Shown here one piece after another: positions 1-6,670 of a DNA stretch of 6,754 nucleotides. The translations under genes were made by a program, and so were the position numbers. The DNA comes from JAVBMB01 sp031552995. GTDB lineage: Bacteria > Bacillota > Clostridia > Oscillospirales > Butyricicoccaceae. How positions within the stretch are numbered: the first letter of the stretch is position 1; every line of letters starts with the position of its first letter. Location of the stretch: contig JAVBMB010000033.1 of the NCBI GenBank assembly GCA_031552995.1, positions 1 to 6,754 on the forward strand, written 5' to 3'. The notes beneath the pieces were generated by a model that had not been told where the DNA came from, did not search any database, and saw only the letters and a list, made by a program, of their open reading frames with translations.

Positions 1-24
1 TTTTCGACAATTTTCAATTTTGAT

Positions 25-58
25 AAAAATTCTCGGGAAATGAATTCCCGGAATTTTT
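25..58. terminator. AT-rich hairpin, possible terminator
   Basis: Arms 25-32 and 51-58 pair perfectly (8 bp, AAAAATTC with GAATTTTT). After a one-base bulge at 33, positions 34-39 pair with 45-50 (6 bp, CGGGAA with TTCCCG), leaving a 5-nt loop. The A-rich and T-rich outer arms give a U-run on either strand, so it could end transcription in either direction. It may serve a gene lying left of the window or back up the terminator at 140-169. No gene is seen in 1-139, which is clearly more AT-rich than the rest of the window. Confidence 0.45.
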
Positions 59-139
59 GATTATAAGCGGGGGTTTTAGGAACTTTTTAATCACGTTACT
101 TTTCATGCAAAAAACCTGAACACCTTTCTTTGACAGCCT

Positions 140-169
140 AAAAGGTTTGGGCACTGCCCAAACCTTTTT
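140..169. terminator. Strong bidirectional rho-independent terminator
   Basis: A perfect 13-bp stem (140-152 with 156-168) closes a 3-nt loop. The core is GGTTTGGGC/GCCCAAACC, flanked by A-run and T-run ends that give a U-tract on both strands. It starts about 21 nt beyond the stop codon of the leftward transporter gene, so its natural role is to end the glpK-yhhQ operon. It could equally stop rightward transcription entering from the left. Confidence 0.85.
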
Positions 170-189
170 CTGTGTTCAAGATGTGCCCG

Positions 190-885
190 TCACCGCTCGC
201 GCGGCTTTATCCTGCGCGCAAAATATATAAACGGCGTGTCAAGCAGGCTTGTAAATATAAAAATTACGTACCCGGCAAGCGAGATGCTGATAAGCGTCGG
301 CAGCTCATATATGCCCCAAAACGCCGCAAAGTTGAAAAGAAATGTATTAAGCAGCTGGGAGACAAGCGTCGCGGCGTTGTTGCGAAGCCACAGCATGCTT
401 TTTTTGTCGCCGGTGCGCTTCTCGGTAAGCTCCCATATTTTATGGTATGCCCACACGTCAAACCGCTGGCATATGGCATAGACGACAAGGCTGCTGAGCA
501 TAAGCCGTGGTGTGGAAGAAAAAATCTGATAAATGGCGGGCGAGGCAAAGTCGTTCGCAGCAGGGACGTACAGCAGCCAGCTCTGTGAGATAACGATAAA
601 CGTCACGGATGTGGCTATGCCGATGTTGACCGCCTTTTTTGCGTACTGCTTGCCGCACATCTCGCTTAGTATGTCGGTAATAAGAAATGTGGACGCGAAC
701 AGCACGTTGCCGAGTGTCTGCTCGAGCCCGAAGGCGTTGACAAGTATAAGTACTTCGATATTGGCCGCTATTGTAACAAGCACCGTCAGCGACATCAGCC
801 CCGATTTGCCGAAGAGCTTGTACCAGATGAGAACGACAGAAAAGATTACGGCCACACTGATGATAAGTATTAACTCATTTGTCAT
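190..885 (-). CDS. yhhQ: Queuosine precursor transporter, YhhQ/VUT family
   Basis: Integral membrane protein of 231 aa, close to the usual family length of about 220-240. Hydrophobic segments lie at about 4-22, 29-52, 58-73, 86-107, 127-146, 170-190 and 195-220, fitting a six-or-so-helix carrier. Family landmarks visible are DILSEMCGKQYAKKAV (71-86), the charged loop ending in WLRNNAATLVSQLLNTFLF (about 166-184), and LLDTPFIYFARR near the C-terminus. The SQL-D-T position usually seen in the family reads N180 here, a mild departure. YhhQ proteins import queuine-type deazaguanine precursors for tRNA queuosine (established for the family); the substrate here is inferred. The ATG overlaps the glpK stop as ATGA, and AAAGGATG (893-900) lies about 9 nt upstream inside glpK, so translation is probably coupled to glycerol kinase. 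No queuosine biosynthesis gene is in the window. Confidence 0.87.
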   Translation of the reverse strand: MTNELILIISVAVIFSVVLIWYKLFGKSGLMSLTVLVTIAANIEVLILVNAFGLEQTLGNVLFASTFLITDILSEMCGKQYAKKAVNIGIATSVTFIVISQSWLLYVPAANDFASPAIYQIFSSTPRLMLSSLVVYAICQRFDVWAYHKIWELTEKRTGDKKSMLWLRNNAATLVSQLLNTFLFNFAAFWGIYELPTLISISLAGYVIFIFTSLLDTPFIYFARRIKPRER

Positions 886-2390
886 GGAATAACATCCTTT
901 TCTTCCCAGCCTCGTGCGCGCTCAACCGCGCGGCGCCAGCCGTACATTAATTTATCTACATGTTCCTTCGGTTTATCCGGTTCAAAGCGCCGCTCGACTT
1001 GCCGCATGGCGGATATCTGACGCGTACTGTCCCACACACCGCACGCAAGCCCGGCAAAATACGCCGCCCCGGCAGCCGTTGTCTCAATCATGCGCGGCCG
1101 GTTTACTTCACGTGCAAGGATATCCGCCTGGAACTGCATCAGCAAATCGCTTTGCGACGCGCCGCCGTCGACCCACAGCGAGCGCACGGCCCCGCCTGAT
1201 TCGCGCTCCATCGCCTCGATAAGCTCGGCCACCTGAAACGCAATGCCTTCCAGTACGGCGCGCGCCAGATGCGCCGCGCCGCTGCCGCGCGTCAGGCCGA
1301 CTATCGTACCGCGCGCATACATATCCCAGTGCGGCGCGCCCAGGCCGGTGAAGGCCGGTACCATGTACACACCGCCGCTGTCCGGCACGCGGGCCGCCAG
1401 CGCGTTTATCTCACCGGCGGCGGTTATCAGGCCCATTTCATCCCGCAGCCACTGTATTGCCGAGCCCGCGTTAAACACGCTGCCCTCGATAACATAGCTC
1501 GTCGTGCCCTCAAGCGTCCATCCCACAGATGTCAGCATCCCGTCGGTATTTGCCGGCACTCCGCCGGTGTTCATCAACGCAAAGCAGCCTGTGCCGTATG
1601 TGTTCTTCGCCATGCCGCGTTCAAAGCACCCCTGCCCGAACAGCGCGGCTTGCTGGTCCCCCGCGCTGCCGCACACCGGCACGCCGGCCAGCGCTTCAAG
1701 GCCCGGAAGCCCCGGCTTTACGCGCCCGAAAACAGCGCTGTTTTCCACCGGGCGCGGCAGCATGCGCATCGGTATGTCCAGCGCGGCGCACAGCTCATCG
1801 TCCCAGCGCAGGTTATGTATGTCGAACAGCATCGTCCTGCAGGCGTTTGAATGGTCGGTGACGTGCTCGCCAGTCAGGTTCCAGATAAGCCAGCTTTCCA
1901 CCGTGCCGAACAGCAGCCCGCCGCGTTCGGCCCTTTGCCGCGCCATAGGGATGTTGTCGAGTATCCACATCAGCTTTGTCGCCGAGAAATAGGCGTCGGG
2001 CGTCAGACCGGTGACGCGGCGTATCCGTTCGCCCAGCCCGCGGCGCACGATCGCCTCGCACAGCGCGGCCGTGCGTCTGCATTGCCAGACTATGGCGGGG
2101 CAGACGGGCACGCCGGTTTCTCTGTCCCAGACGATTGTCGTCTCGCGCTGGTTCGCGATGCCGATTCCGGCGATGCTTCGCCGGTCAAGGCCGCTGCGCT
2201 CAACCGTTTGCGACATGACGCGCAGTGCCGACGCCATTATCTCCATCGCGTCGTGTTCCACCCATCCGGGGTGCGGATAGCTCTGTTTCAAGTCGAACCG
2301 GCTTATGCACGACGCCGCGCCGCCTGACGAAAACAGCATGGCGCGTGTTGATGTTGTGCCCTGGTCAAGGGCAAGGATAAACCTGTCCAT
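882..2390 (-). CDS. glpK: Glycerol kinase
   Basis: Cytoplasmic FGGY-family kinase of 502 aa, full length, converting glycerol and ATP to glycerol-3-phosphate. The ATP/phosphate loop LALDQGTTSTRA is at 6-17. The residues known to bind glycerol in E. coli GlpK are all present: R82-E83 (NQRETT), W102 (VWQCRRT), Y134 (AYFSATK), D245 (AGDQQAALFGQ) and F270. The C-terminal half has GLGAPHWD (349-356), WVDGGASQSD (406-415) and TTAAGAAYFAGLA (437-449). The conserved activation-loop histidine that HPr phosphorylates in many Bacillota enzymes appears to be L231, so that control is probably absent. Start chosen: ATG at 2390, with AGGAGG (2396-2401) five bases upstream. It is first of a two-gene operon with the transporter and divergent from the hydrolase. 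No convincing own promoter was found in 2391-2495; a weak candidate (TTGGTT, 16 nt, TATAGA at 2518-2523) lies inside the hydrolase gene. Confidence 0.97.
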   Translation of the reverse strand: MDRFILALDQGTTSTRAMLFSSGGAASCISRFDLKQSYPHPGWVEHDAMEIMASALRVMSQTVERSGLDRRSIAGIGIANQRETTIVWDRETGVPVCPAIVWQCRRTAALCEAIVRRGLGERIRRVTGLTPDAYFSATKLMWILDNIPMARQRAERGGLLFGTVESWLIWNLTGEHVTDHSNACRTMLFDIHNLRWDDELCAALDIPMRMLPRPVENSAVFGRVKPGLPGLEALAGVPVCGSAGDQQAALFGQGCFERGMAKNTYGTGCFALMNTGGVPANTDGMLTSVGWTLEGTTSYVIEGSVFNAGSAIQWLRDEMGLITAAGEINALAARVPDSGGVYMVPAFTGLGAPHWDMYARGTIVGLTRGSGAAHLARAVLEGIAFQVAELIEAMERESGGAVRSLWVDGGASQSDLLMQFQADILAREVNRPRMIETTAAGAAYFAGLACGVWDSTRQISAMRQVERRFEPDKPKEHVDKLMYGWRRAVERARGWEEKDVIP

Positions 2391-2415
2391 GATTACCTCC
2401 TATTGAAACGCGCTA

Positions 2416-2444
2416 TTGACGAAAGCACGCCAAAACGGTAAAAT
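2416..2444 (+). promoter_or_regulatory. Sigma-A-type promoter for the hydrolase gene
   Basis: TTGACG (2416-2421) and TAAAAT (2439-2444) are separated by exactly 17 nt, each one base from consensus. Transcription would start near 2451, leaving a leader of about 45 nt before the ATG at 2496. A second TTGACT at 2444-2449 has no -10 partner at the right distance. The promoter lies 26-54 bases upstream of the divergent glpK start. Confidence 0.7.
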
Positions 2445-2462
2445 TGACTGGTATGGTACCGT
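2435..2462. repeat. Inverted repeat overlapping the promoter, possible operator
   Basis: ACGGTA (2435-2440) and TACCGT (2457-2462) form a perfect 6-bp inverted repeat with a 16-nt gap. It spans the -10 element and the predicted transcription start of the rightward promoter. The centre-to-centre distance of 22 bp is about two helical turns, as for a dimeric repressor site. This is suggestive only, since short inverted repeats occur by chance. Confidence 0.3.
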
Positions 2463-2495
2463 GAACAACGCAGCGAAGCTGAAAGTGGGGACAAC

Positions 2496-3428
2496 ATGTG
2501 CAATTGCTTGGAGTTTTTCTATAAATCATCAGACGGCAAAACCAATATCCGCGCCATGAGGTGGCAGTGTGAAGACACCGAGCCGCGCGCCGTGCTTCAG
2601 ATATCGCACGGCATATGCGAGCATATCGGCCGCTATGACACATATGCGCGCTTCATGGCCAGACACGGGTTCATAGTTGTCGCAAACGACCATCTCGGTC
2701 ACGGGAAAAGCTATCAGGAGGACGAGCGCCGCGGTTTTTTCGCGCTTGAAGACGGATGGATGACGGTCGTCGAGGATATGCACCTGCTGTATCAGCTGAC
2801 GCACGAGCAGTTCCCGCGCCTGCCGTATTTCATGCTGGGGCACTCGATGGGCTCATTTCTGGCGCGTACATATGTCATAAGGCACCAGAACAATCTGAGC
2901 GGCGTTCTTATCAGCGGCACAGGCCAGCCGGCGGCGGCGACGCTGATATTCGGCATAAAGCTGACCGAGCGCCTGATGGAAAGCCGCGGCCCGATGCACC
3001 GCAGCAATCAGGTCACCGCGCTGTGCTTCGGCACATATAACCGGCATTTTATGCCGATGCGCACGCTACACGATTGGCTCAGCCGTGACGAGCTGCTTAT
3101 CGACGCCCATATCGCCGACGAGATGTGCAATTTTACGCCGACCGTGACGATGTACCGAGACATGTTCAGCGGTATGAGATATATGTCCAGCTCGCATAAC
3201 CTGGACAGGATGCAAAAGGATTTACCCGTTTTGTTCTTCTCGGGCAGTATGGACCCGGTAGGCGAGGAGGGCACCGGCGTGCAGCGGTCGGTCATCAGCT
3301 TTATCGAGGCCGGATGTCAGGATATATCGCTGCGCATGTACCCCGGCGGGCGGCACGAGATGCTCAACGAGATTAACCGCGACGAGGTCTATGACGATAT
3401 ACTGCGCTGGATTAACAGCAAAAGATAA
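2496..3428 (+). CDS. Alpha/beta hydrolase, monoacylglycerol lipase / lysophospholipase-like
   Basis: Serine hydrolase of 310 aa in the Hydrolase_4 (serine aminopeptidase S33-like) group, the usual length for monoacylglycerol lipases and PldB-type lysophospholipases. The oxyanion region is at SHGICEHIGRY (37-47), with ANDHLGHGKS (63-72) typical of the group. The nucleophile elbow GHSMG (115-119) gives Ser117, GSMDPVGE (250-257) gives Asp253, and GGRHEML (284-290) gives His287, so the triad is complete. Residues about 145-230 form the helical cap that decides substrate. No signal peptide is present, so a cytosolic enzyme acting on acylglycerols or lysolipids is inferred; another ester substrate cannot be excluded. 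The start at ATG 2496 follows a weak GTGGGG site (2485-2490), and the residues after it match the typical N-terminus (FFYKSSDGKTNI). It is divergent from glpK and about 44 nt ahead of the membrane protein gene. Confidence 0.85.
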   Translation: MCNCLEFFYKSSDGKTNIRAMRWQCEDTEPRAVLQISHGICEHIGRYDTYARFMARHGFIVVANDHLGHGKSYQEDERRGFFALEDGWMTVVEDMHLLYQLTHEQFPRLPYFMLGHSMGSFLARTYVIRHQNNLSGVLISGTGQPAAATLIFGIKLTERLMESRGPMHRSNQVTALCFGTYNRHFMPMRTLHDWLSRDELLIDAHIADEMCNFTPTVTMYRDMFSGMRYMSSSHNLDRMQKDLPVLFFSGSMDPVGEEGTGVQRSVISFIEAGCQDISLRMYPGGRHEMLNEINRDEVYDDILRWINSKR

Positions 3429-3449
3429 GCCGGCAGCCGGCACTATTTT
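3429..3449 (+). terminator. Weak hairpin, possible attenuator
   Basis: GCCGG (3429-3433) pairs with CCGGC (3437-3441) around a 3-nt loop, directly after the hydrolase stop codon, and is followed by ACTATTTTA. The stem is only 5 bp and the T-run is interrupted. At best it partly reduces read-through from the hydrolase gene into the next gene. Confidence 0.3.
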
Positions 3450-3472
3450 AGCGCGAGAGGGATTGAAGCAGT

Positions 3473-3952
3473 ATGAAAAACAGGGCGCTTGCTCTGGCGG
3501 CATTTGTCGCGGGCATCACGTGCATGTCGCTTAATCTGCCGTTCGCGGCGTCAGGCGTCGGTGCTTTTCGCGCCGTACTGGTCACGCTTGTGTTTGCGGC
3601 TGTGTGGGTTTTTGCGCTTGTGTTGTGCCGGGGCGACATGTTCGCCACCGTCTGCGCGTTTTTGTACTGGGGCCTTACGCTTGTCTGCGCCGCAGCAGGC
3701 CTTGTACTCGCCGCCACCGGCGCTTCGGAGGGTGCAGCCGGCATTATAGTCCTGATAGCGGTTTCACCGCTTTTCGGCCTTGATGTGCTGGCGGCGGGCG
3801 CCGAGACATATGTGCTTATCACCGCGTCGTGCGCGCTGTTTATCGCGTTCGCGGCGATGATGCGCAGGCGGGCAGAACTCGCCGAAGCAGACGAGGCAGA
3901 CGCGCCAGACGAGACGGAGGACTCGACCGCCGATTGGAAGCCTGCGGTATAA
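3473..3952 (+). CDS. Small multi-pass membrane protein of unknown function
   Basis: I do not recognise this 159-aa protein. Hydrophobic stretches lie at about 5-27, 32-52, 56-80, 88-107 and 109-129, giving four or five membrane helices. RRR (131-133) follows the last one, so by the positive-inside rule the C-terminus is probably cytoplasmic. The final 25 or so residues are strikingly acidic (AEADEADAPDETEDSTAD). Composition is rich in Ala, Val and Leu, and no catalytic motif is visible. GAGAGGGA (3455-3462) gives a plausible, slightly distant ribosome binding site for the ATG at 3473. The gene follows the hydrolase by 44 nt on the same strand with no clear promoter of its own, so co-transcription is likely unless the weak hairpin between them terminates. 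The open frame, RBS and coherent membrane pattern support a real gene. Confidence 0.7.
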   Translation: MKNRALALAAFVAGITCMSLNLPFAASGVGAFRAVLVTLVFAAVWVFALVLCRGDMFATVCAFLYWGLTLVCAAAGLVLAATGASEGAAGIIVLIAVSPLFGLDVLAAGAETYVLITASCALFIAFAAMMRRRAELAEADEADAPDETEDSTADWKPAV

Positions 3953-3970
3953 CGAATTGCCCATAAAAGT

Positions 3971-3997
3971 CAGCCGGTGCCGCGCATGCACCGGCTG
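3971..3997. terminator. Bidirectional terminator between convergent genes
   Basis: A perfect 10-bp GC-rich stem (3971-3980 with 3988-3997, arms CAGCCGGTGC and GCACCGGCTG) has a 7-nt loop. TGTTTATT follows on the plus strand, and ACTTTTATGG follows on the minus strand. It sits in the 65-nt gap between two genes that end facing each other, so it probably terminates both. Confidence 0.75.
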
Positions 3998-4017
3998 TGT
4001 TTATTGTCCGGCGATTA

Positions 4018-5250
4018 TCACGTTGTTTTACGCCCCACCGTATTTTCGGCGTCGATTGTACGGCTGTACAGATATTCCTGGGCAATTTTCCACTTGGTTA
4101 TCACGGTGACGTCCTCCGGCAGGTATCTCACAACTCCTGCCTTCGAATCATATACTTCCATATAGCCGGACGTGTCGGCCGCAAGTCCGGGCAACACCGC
4201 GTGCCGTACGCTAAGCTCCCCGCGCTCGCCGTTAAGCGTCCCCTCATACCACATGCGCTCGCGGTCCATCCTCAGTATACCCTCGCCGGCGTGATACAGC
4301 TTGCCGCTGAACAGCGCGACCCTTGTGCGCACCTCAAGCAAAAAATCATCACGCTCGGTTTCGTCTATAACAAGCTTTTCCTGCGCTGTGTACCACTCGA
4401 GCATCGTCGGATAGACAACGCAGTCCGGTGTCTCGGGCCGCATCAGCATATCACGCCCGACAATAGCCGCGTTTCCGCACTCTTTGCACCAAAGGCGGTT
4501 GCCCTTATCCGCCATCGCGTGATGCGCCCCGCATTTCGGGCATAGATAGAGTATCTCGTGATATCCGTTGGCGCGCTTTCTGCCGCGGTATTTCGCGCCG
4601 CTTGCGCGCTGCCACTCATATGCATTATAGTCCAGCGCGTCAATTATACCCCGATACACCGCCTCATCGCTAAGCTCGGCAAGCTGCCCGGCGCTGTATA
4701 GCTTCCTGATGCGGCATTCTACCTTGCCGGGATTAATCGAACCCGCGGAAAAGCGCGGCTTTGTAAAGAAGCTGCCGTTCATGTTCACAGTCACGACGGG
4801 CGCTCCGCATTTTTTCAGCAGCTTTGCTATCGCCGGGCCTATTACGCCGGGCGCGCCCGCCATACTCGTCTGCCCCGCGGGGTAGAGCGCTATCGCGCCG
4901 CCCTGCTTAAGTATGCGCAGTATATTGGCGATCGACCCCGGATCCGGGTGGAACTGCGAGCGCGGTATGACTCCGAAAAAACTGAGAAGTGCCGCCAGCT
5001 TTGGCGAGCGGAAGAACCTGTCCGTCGTGATATAATTCAAATATCTTGTGCGCACAGCAGCCGCCATAAATATAAAATCATACATCCCCTCGTGCGTGCC
5101 CAGGACCATCAGCGGCCCGCTTTTGGGGATGTCGTCGTCAATTATCACGCTGTATCCAAAAAATATTCTAAGAAAAAACCCGATAATCGCCCTCAAAATC
5201 GTGTACGGCACACGGGGCGGCAGCTTTATGCCTGCCTTGCGTTTGCCCAT
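4018..5250 (-). CDS. PlsC-type lysophospholipid acyltransferase with C-terminal zinc ribbon
   Basis: Predicted 410-aa protein. A hydrophobic N-terminal stretch at about 18-35 suggests membrane association. The acyltransferase domain follows: block I THEGMYD (H53 and D58, the HX4D catalytic pair), block II GVIPRSQ (93-99), block III YPAGQTS (123-129) and block IV PVVTVNMNG (about 151-159). Block III normally reads FPEGTRS, so the glutamate is Ala125 and the arginine is missing, which may change substrate binding. A zinc ribbon follows, with CPKC (C237, C240) and CKEC (C255, C258). About 150 further residues look like a beta-rich domain of unknown role. PlsC enzymes acylate lysophosphatidic acid in membranes; this protein is much longer than the usual 200-250 aa, so its substrate is uncertain. 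The start at 5250 is preferred over the in-frame ATG at 5307 because GGAGG lies 8 nt upstream and the predicted transcription start is near 5304. Confidence 0.82.
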   Translation of the reverse strand: MGKRKAGIKLPPRVPYTILRAIIGFFLRIFFGYSVIIDDDIPKSGPLMVLGTHEGMYDFIFMAAAVRTRYLNYITTDRFFRSPKLAALLSFFGVIPRSQFHPDPGSIANILRILKQGGAIALYPAGQTSMAGAPGVIGPAIAKLLKKCGAPVVTVNMNGSFFTKPRFSAGSINPGKVECRIRKLYSAGQLAELSDEAVYRGIIDALDYNAYEWQRASGAKYRGRKRANGYHEILYLCPKCGAHHAMADKGNRLWCKECGNAAIVGRDMLMRPETPDCVVYPTMLEWYTAQEKLVIDETERDDFLLEVRTRVALFSGKLYHAGEGILRMDRERMWYEGTLNGERGELSVRHAVLPGLAADTSGYMEVYDSKAGVVRYLPEDVTVITKWKIAQEYLYSRTIDAENTVGRKTT

Positions 5251-5258
5251 GCTGTCAT

Positions 5259-5263
5259 CCTCC
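5259..5263 (-). promoter_or_regulatory. Ribosome binding site that fixes the acyltransferase start
   Basis: On the minus strand GGAGG stands 8 nt before the ATG at 5248-5250. No comparable site precedes the upstream in-frame ATG at 5305-5307. The 19 extra residues that start would add (polar, charged) are also not typical of the family. Confidence 0.75.
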
Positions 5264-5310
5264 AAAGTGCGGCGGAACATGCGGCCGCAGTCATTATGTG
5301 GTGCCACGCC

Positions 5311-5339
5311 ATTATATTACAATCCCGGGAGAATGTAAA
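5311..5339 (-). promoter_or_regulatory. Strong sigma-A-type promoter for the acyltransferase
   Basis: On the minus strand TTTACA (5334-5339) is followed after exactly 17 nt by TATAAT (5311-5316): five of six and six of six consensus matches. Transcription should begin near 5304, giving a leader of about 54 nt before the ATG at 5250. The surrounding sequence is AT-rich compared with the coding regions. Confidence 0.82.
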
Positions 5340-5396
5340 TATTTTGTCGCAGGGCGGCGTCACAGCAATTATCCGCTTTTATGTTTTGGCTGTTTG

Positions 5397-5405
5397 TGGT
5401 ATACT
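5397..5405 (+). promoter_or_regulatory. Extended -10 promoter candidate for the methyltransferase
   Basis: TGGTATACT (5397-5405) is an extended -10 (TGn plus TATACT). The sequence at -35 spacing (5377-5382, TTTTAT) is poor, as is tolerated in extended -10 promoters. Transcription would start near 5412, leaving a leader of about 134 nt before the ATG at 5546. That leader contains a GGCCG/CGGCC hairpin (5422-5426 with 5437-5441) and the palindrome at 5460-5473. Confidence 0.5.
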
Positions 5406-5459
5406 ATCTGTTACAGCAAACGGCCGTGACGCATAGCGGCCAAGCTTTAGCGCAACTCG

Positions 5460-5473
5460 CCGCAATATTGCGG
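5460..5473. repeat. Perfect 14-bp palindrome in the methyltransferase leader
   Basis: CCGCAATATTGCGG is its own reverse complement over all 14 bases. It lies about 48 nt downstream of the predicted transcription start and 72 nt ahead of the methyltransferase ATG. It has no spacer, so it suits a dimeric DNA-binding protein better than an RNA hairpin, and no T-run follows. An operator role is inferred from position and symmetry only. Confidence 0.45.
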
Positions 5474-5545
5474 AGTCCGACACATTTTGCGCGCTCAATA
5501 CGTCAAATGTACAACAAATAATCTGGCCGCCGGCCGGGGGTGACA

Positions 5546-6643
5546 ATGGCCGAAAACCCCGATTTTCTGACAAAGCAGATCATCACATACATAGGCAACA
5601 AACGCGCTTTGCTGCCGTTCATCATGCAGGGTGTCGAAGAGGTCAAAGCCGAGCTTGGCGCAAAGCCGCTGTCCGGCGCGGACTTGTTTGCCGGCTCCGG
5701 CATTGTTGCGCGCGGGCTGATGGAACACTGCGGCGAGCTTGTCGTCAACGACCTTGAGGATTACGCGTTGACACTGAGCCGCTGCTATCTGTCAAGCGAA
5801 AAGCAACGTGCCGAGTTTGACCTTGACAGTATGTTCAGCTCGGTTAAGCTGGCGCTTGGGCAAGGGCTTGAGCCGGGCTTCATCACCCGGCTGTATTCGC
5901 CGATGCGCGATGATGACATCGCCCCCGGTGAGAGGGTGTTTTACACAAGGCGCAACGCGATGTACATCGATACCGCGCGCCGGCTTATTGCGCATCTTCC
6001 GCCGCGCGCGCAGCCGTTCTTTATCGCGCCGCTACTGTATGAGGCGTCGGTAAAGGCAAACACCGCCGGTGTGTTCAAGGGCTTTTATAAGGATAAACGT
6101 ACCGGCGCGGGGCAGTTCGGCGGAACCGGGCGCGACGCGCTGGGGCGGATCAGGGCGGACATCGATCTGCCGTTCCCGGTATTCAGCCAAAATCAGTGCG
6201 ATGTGACGGCGCTTTGCGGCGACGCGAACGCTGCCGCAGCCGCGCTGCCTCCTATGGATATCGTCTATCTCGACCCGCCGTACAATCAGCACCCATACGG
6301 GTCGAACTACTTCATGCTCAACCTGATTGACAGCTATGCCGAGCCTCGGGATATCTCGCGGGTGTCGGGCATCCCGCCGCAGTGGAACCGCAGCCGCTAC
6401 AATAAAAGCCGGGATTCACTGGACGCGCTTATCGAGCTGTGCGGTATGGTGCAAGCAAAATACCTTCTTATTTCATTCAGTTCCGAGGGGTTTATCCCGA
6501 AAGAGATATTGGAGTATGAGCTGTCCCGTCTGGGGCGGCTTACCGTGCGCGAAAGGCGCTATAACGTCTTTCGCGGGTCAAGAAACCTGCGCAACCGCCC
6601 GATACATAACAGTGAATACTTGTTTATTCTAAAAAAACAGTGA
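5546..6643 (+). CDS. D12-class adenine-N6 DNA methyltransferase
   Basis: Protein of 365 aa that would transfer a methyl group from S-adenosylmethionine to adenine N6 in a specific DNA site. Seen in order: YIGNKRALLPFI (15-26), the N-terminal signature of D12 methylases; motif I DLFAGSG (46-52), the SAM-binding loop; VVNDLEDY (66-73); GVFKGFYKD (175-183) and a Gly-rich loop; catalytic motif IV DPPYNQ (243-248); and ISFSSEGF (309-316). Residues about 75-230 hold the target-recognition insert, so the recognised site cannot be read from sequence. The start at ATG 5546 is preferred, because GGGGG (5536-5540) lies 5 nt upstream; a GTG two codons earlier (5540) overlaps that site. No restriction endonuclease is seen within the window, so it may be an orphan methylase or half of a system continuing to the right. 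It diverges from the acyltransferase gene. Confidence 0.9.
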   Translation: MAENPDFLTKQIITYIGNKRALLPFIMQGVEEVKAELGAKPLSGADLFAGSGIVARGLMEHCGELVVNDLEDYALTLSRCYLSSEKQRAEFDLDSMFSSVKLALGQGLEPGFITRLYSPMRDDDIAPGERVFYTRRNAMYIDTARRLIAHLPPRAQPFFIAPLLYEASVKANTAGVFKGFYKDKRTGAGQFGGTGRDALGRIRADIDLPFPVFSQNQCDVTALCGDANAAAAALPPMDIVYLDPPYNQHPYGSNYFMLNLIDSYAEPRDISRVSGIPPQWNRSRYNKSRDSLDALIELCGMVQAKYLLISFSSEGFIPKEILEYELSRLGRLTVRERRYNVFRGSRNLRNRPIHNSEYLFILKKQ

Positions 6644-6670
6644 ATAACGCCTGATTTGCCGGAGGGACAT

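Noticed and set aside
60..65. TATAAT on the minus strand
   Set aside because: No acceptable -35 at 16-18 nt, and transcription would start inside the hairpin at 25-58. Likely chance in AT-rich sequence.
130..135. TTGACA resembling a -35 box
   Set aside because: No -10 element at suitable spacing; the terminator stem follows directly.
172..588. Plus-strand open frame opposite the transporter
   Set aside because: Basic, low-complexity composition with no recognisable domain, and it begins at the terminator. The minus strand shows a coherent membrane protein.
1269..1850. Long plus-strand open frame opposite glpK
   Set aside because: It is an antisense shadow of a GC-rich gene: rich in Arg, Ala, Pro and His with no domain, and glpK is certain on the other strand.
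3997..4545. Plus-strand open frame opposite the acyltransferase C-terminus
   Set aside because: No ribosome binding site or domain, and it overlaps the zinc-ribbon coding region on the other strand.
5251..5307. Upstream in-frame ATG at 5307 as the acyltransferase start
   Set aside because: It coincides with the predicted transcription start (near 5304) and lacks a ribosome binding site; the ATG at 5250 has GGAGG.
5525..5540. GGCCGCCGGCCGGGGG as a structured element hiding the methyltransferase RBS
   Set aside because: The self-complementary stretch (CCGGCCGG) is short and ordinary for GC-rich sequence; no competing structures could be defined.
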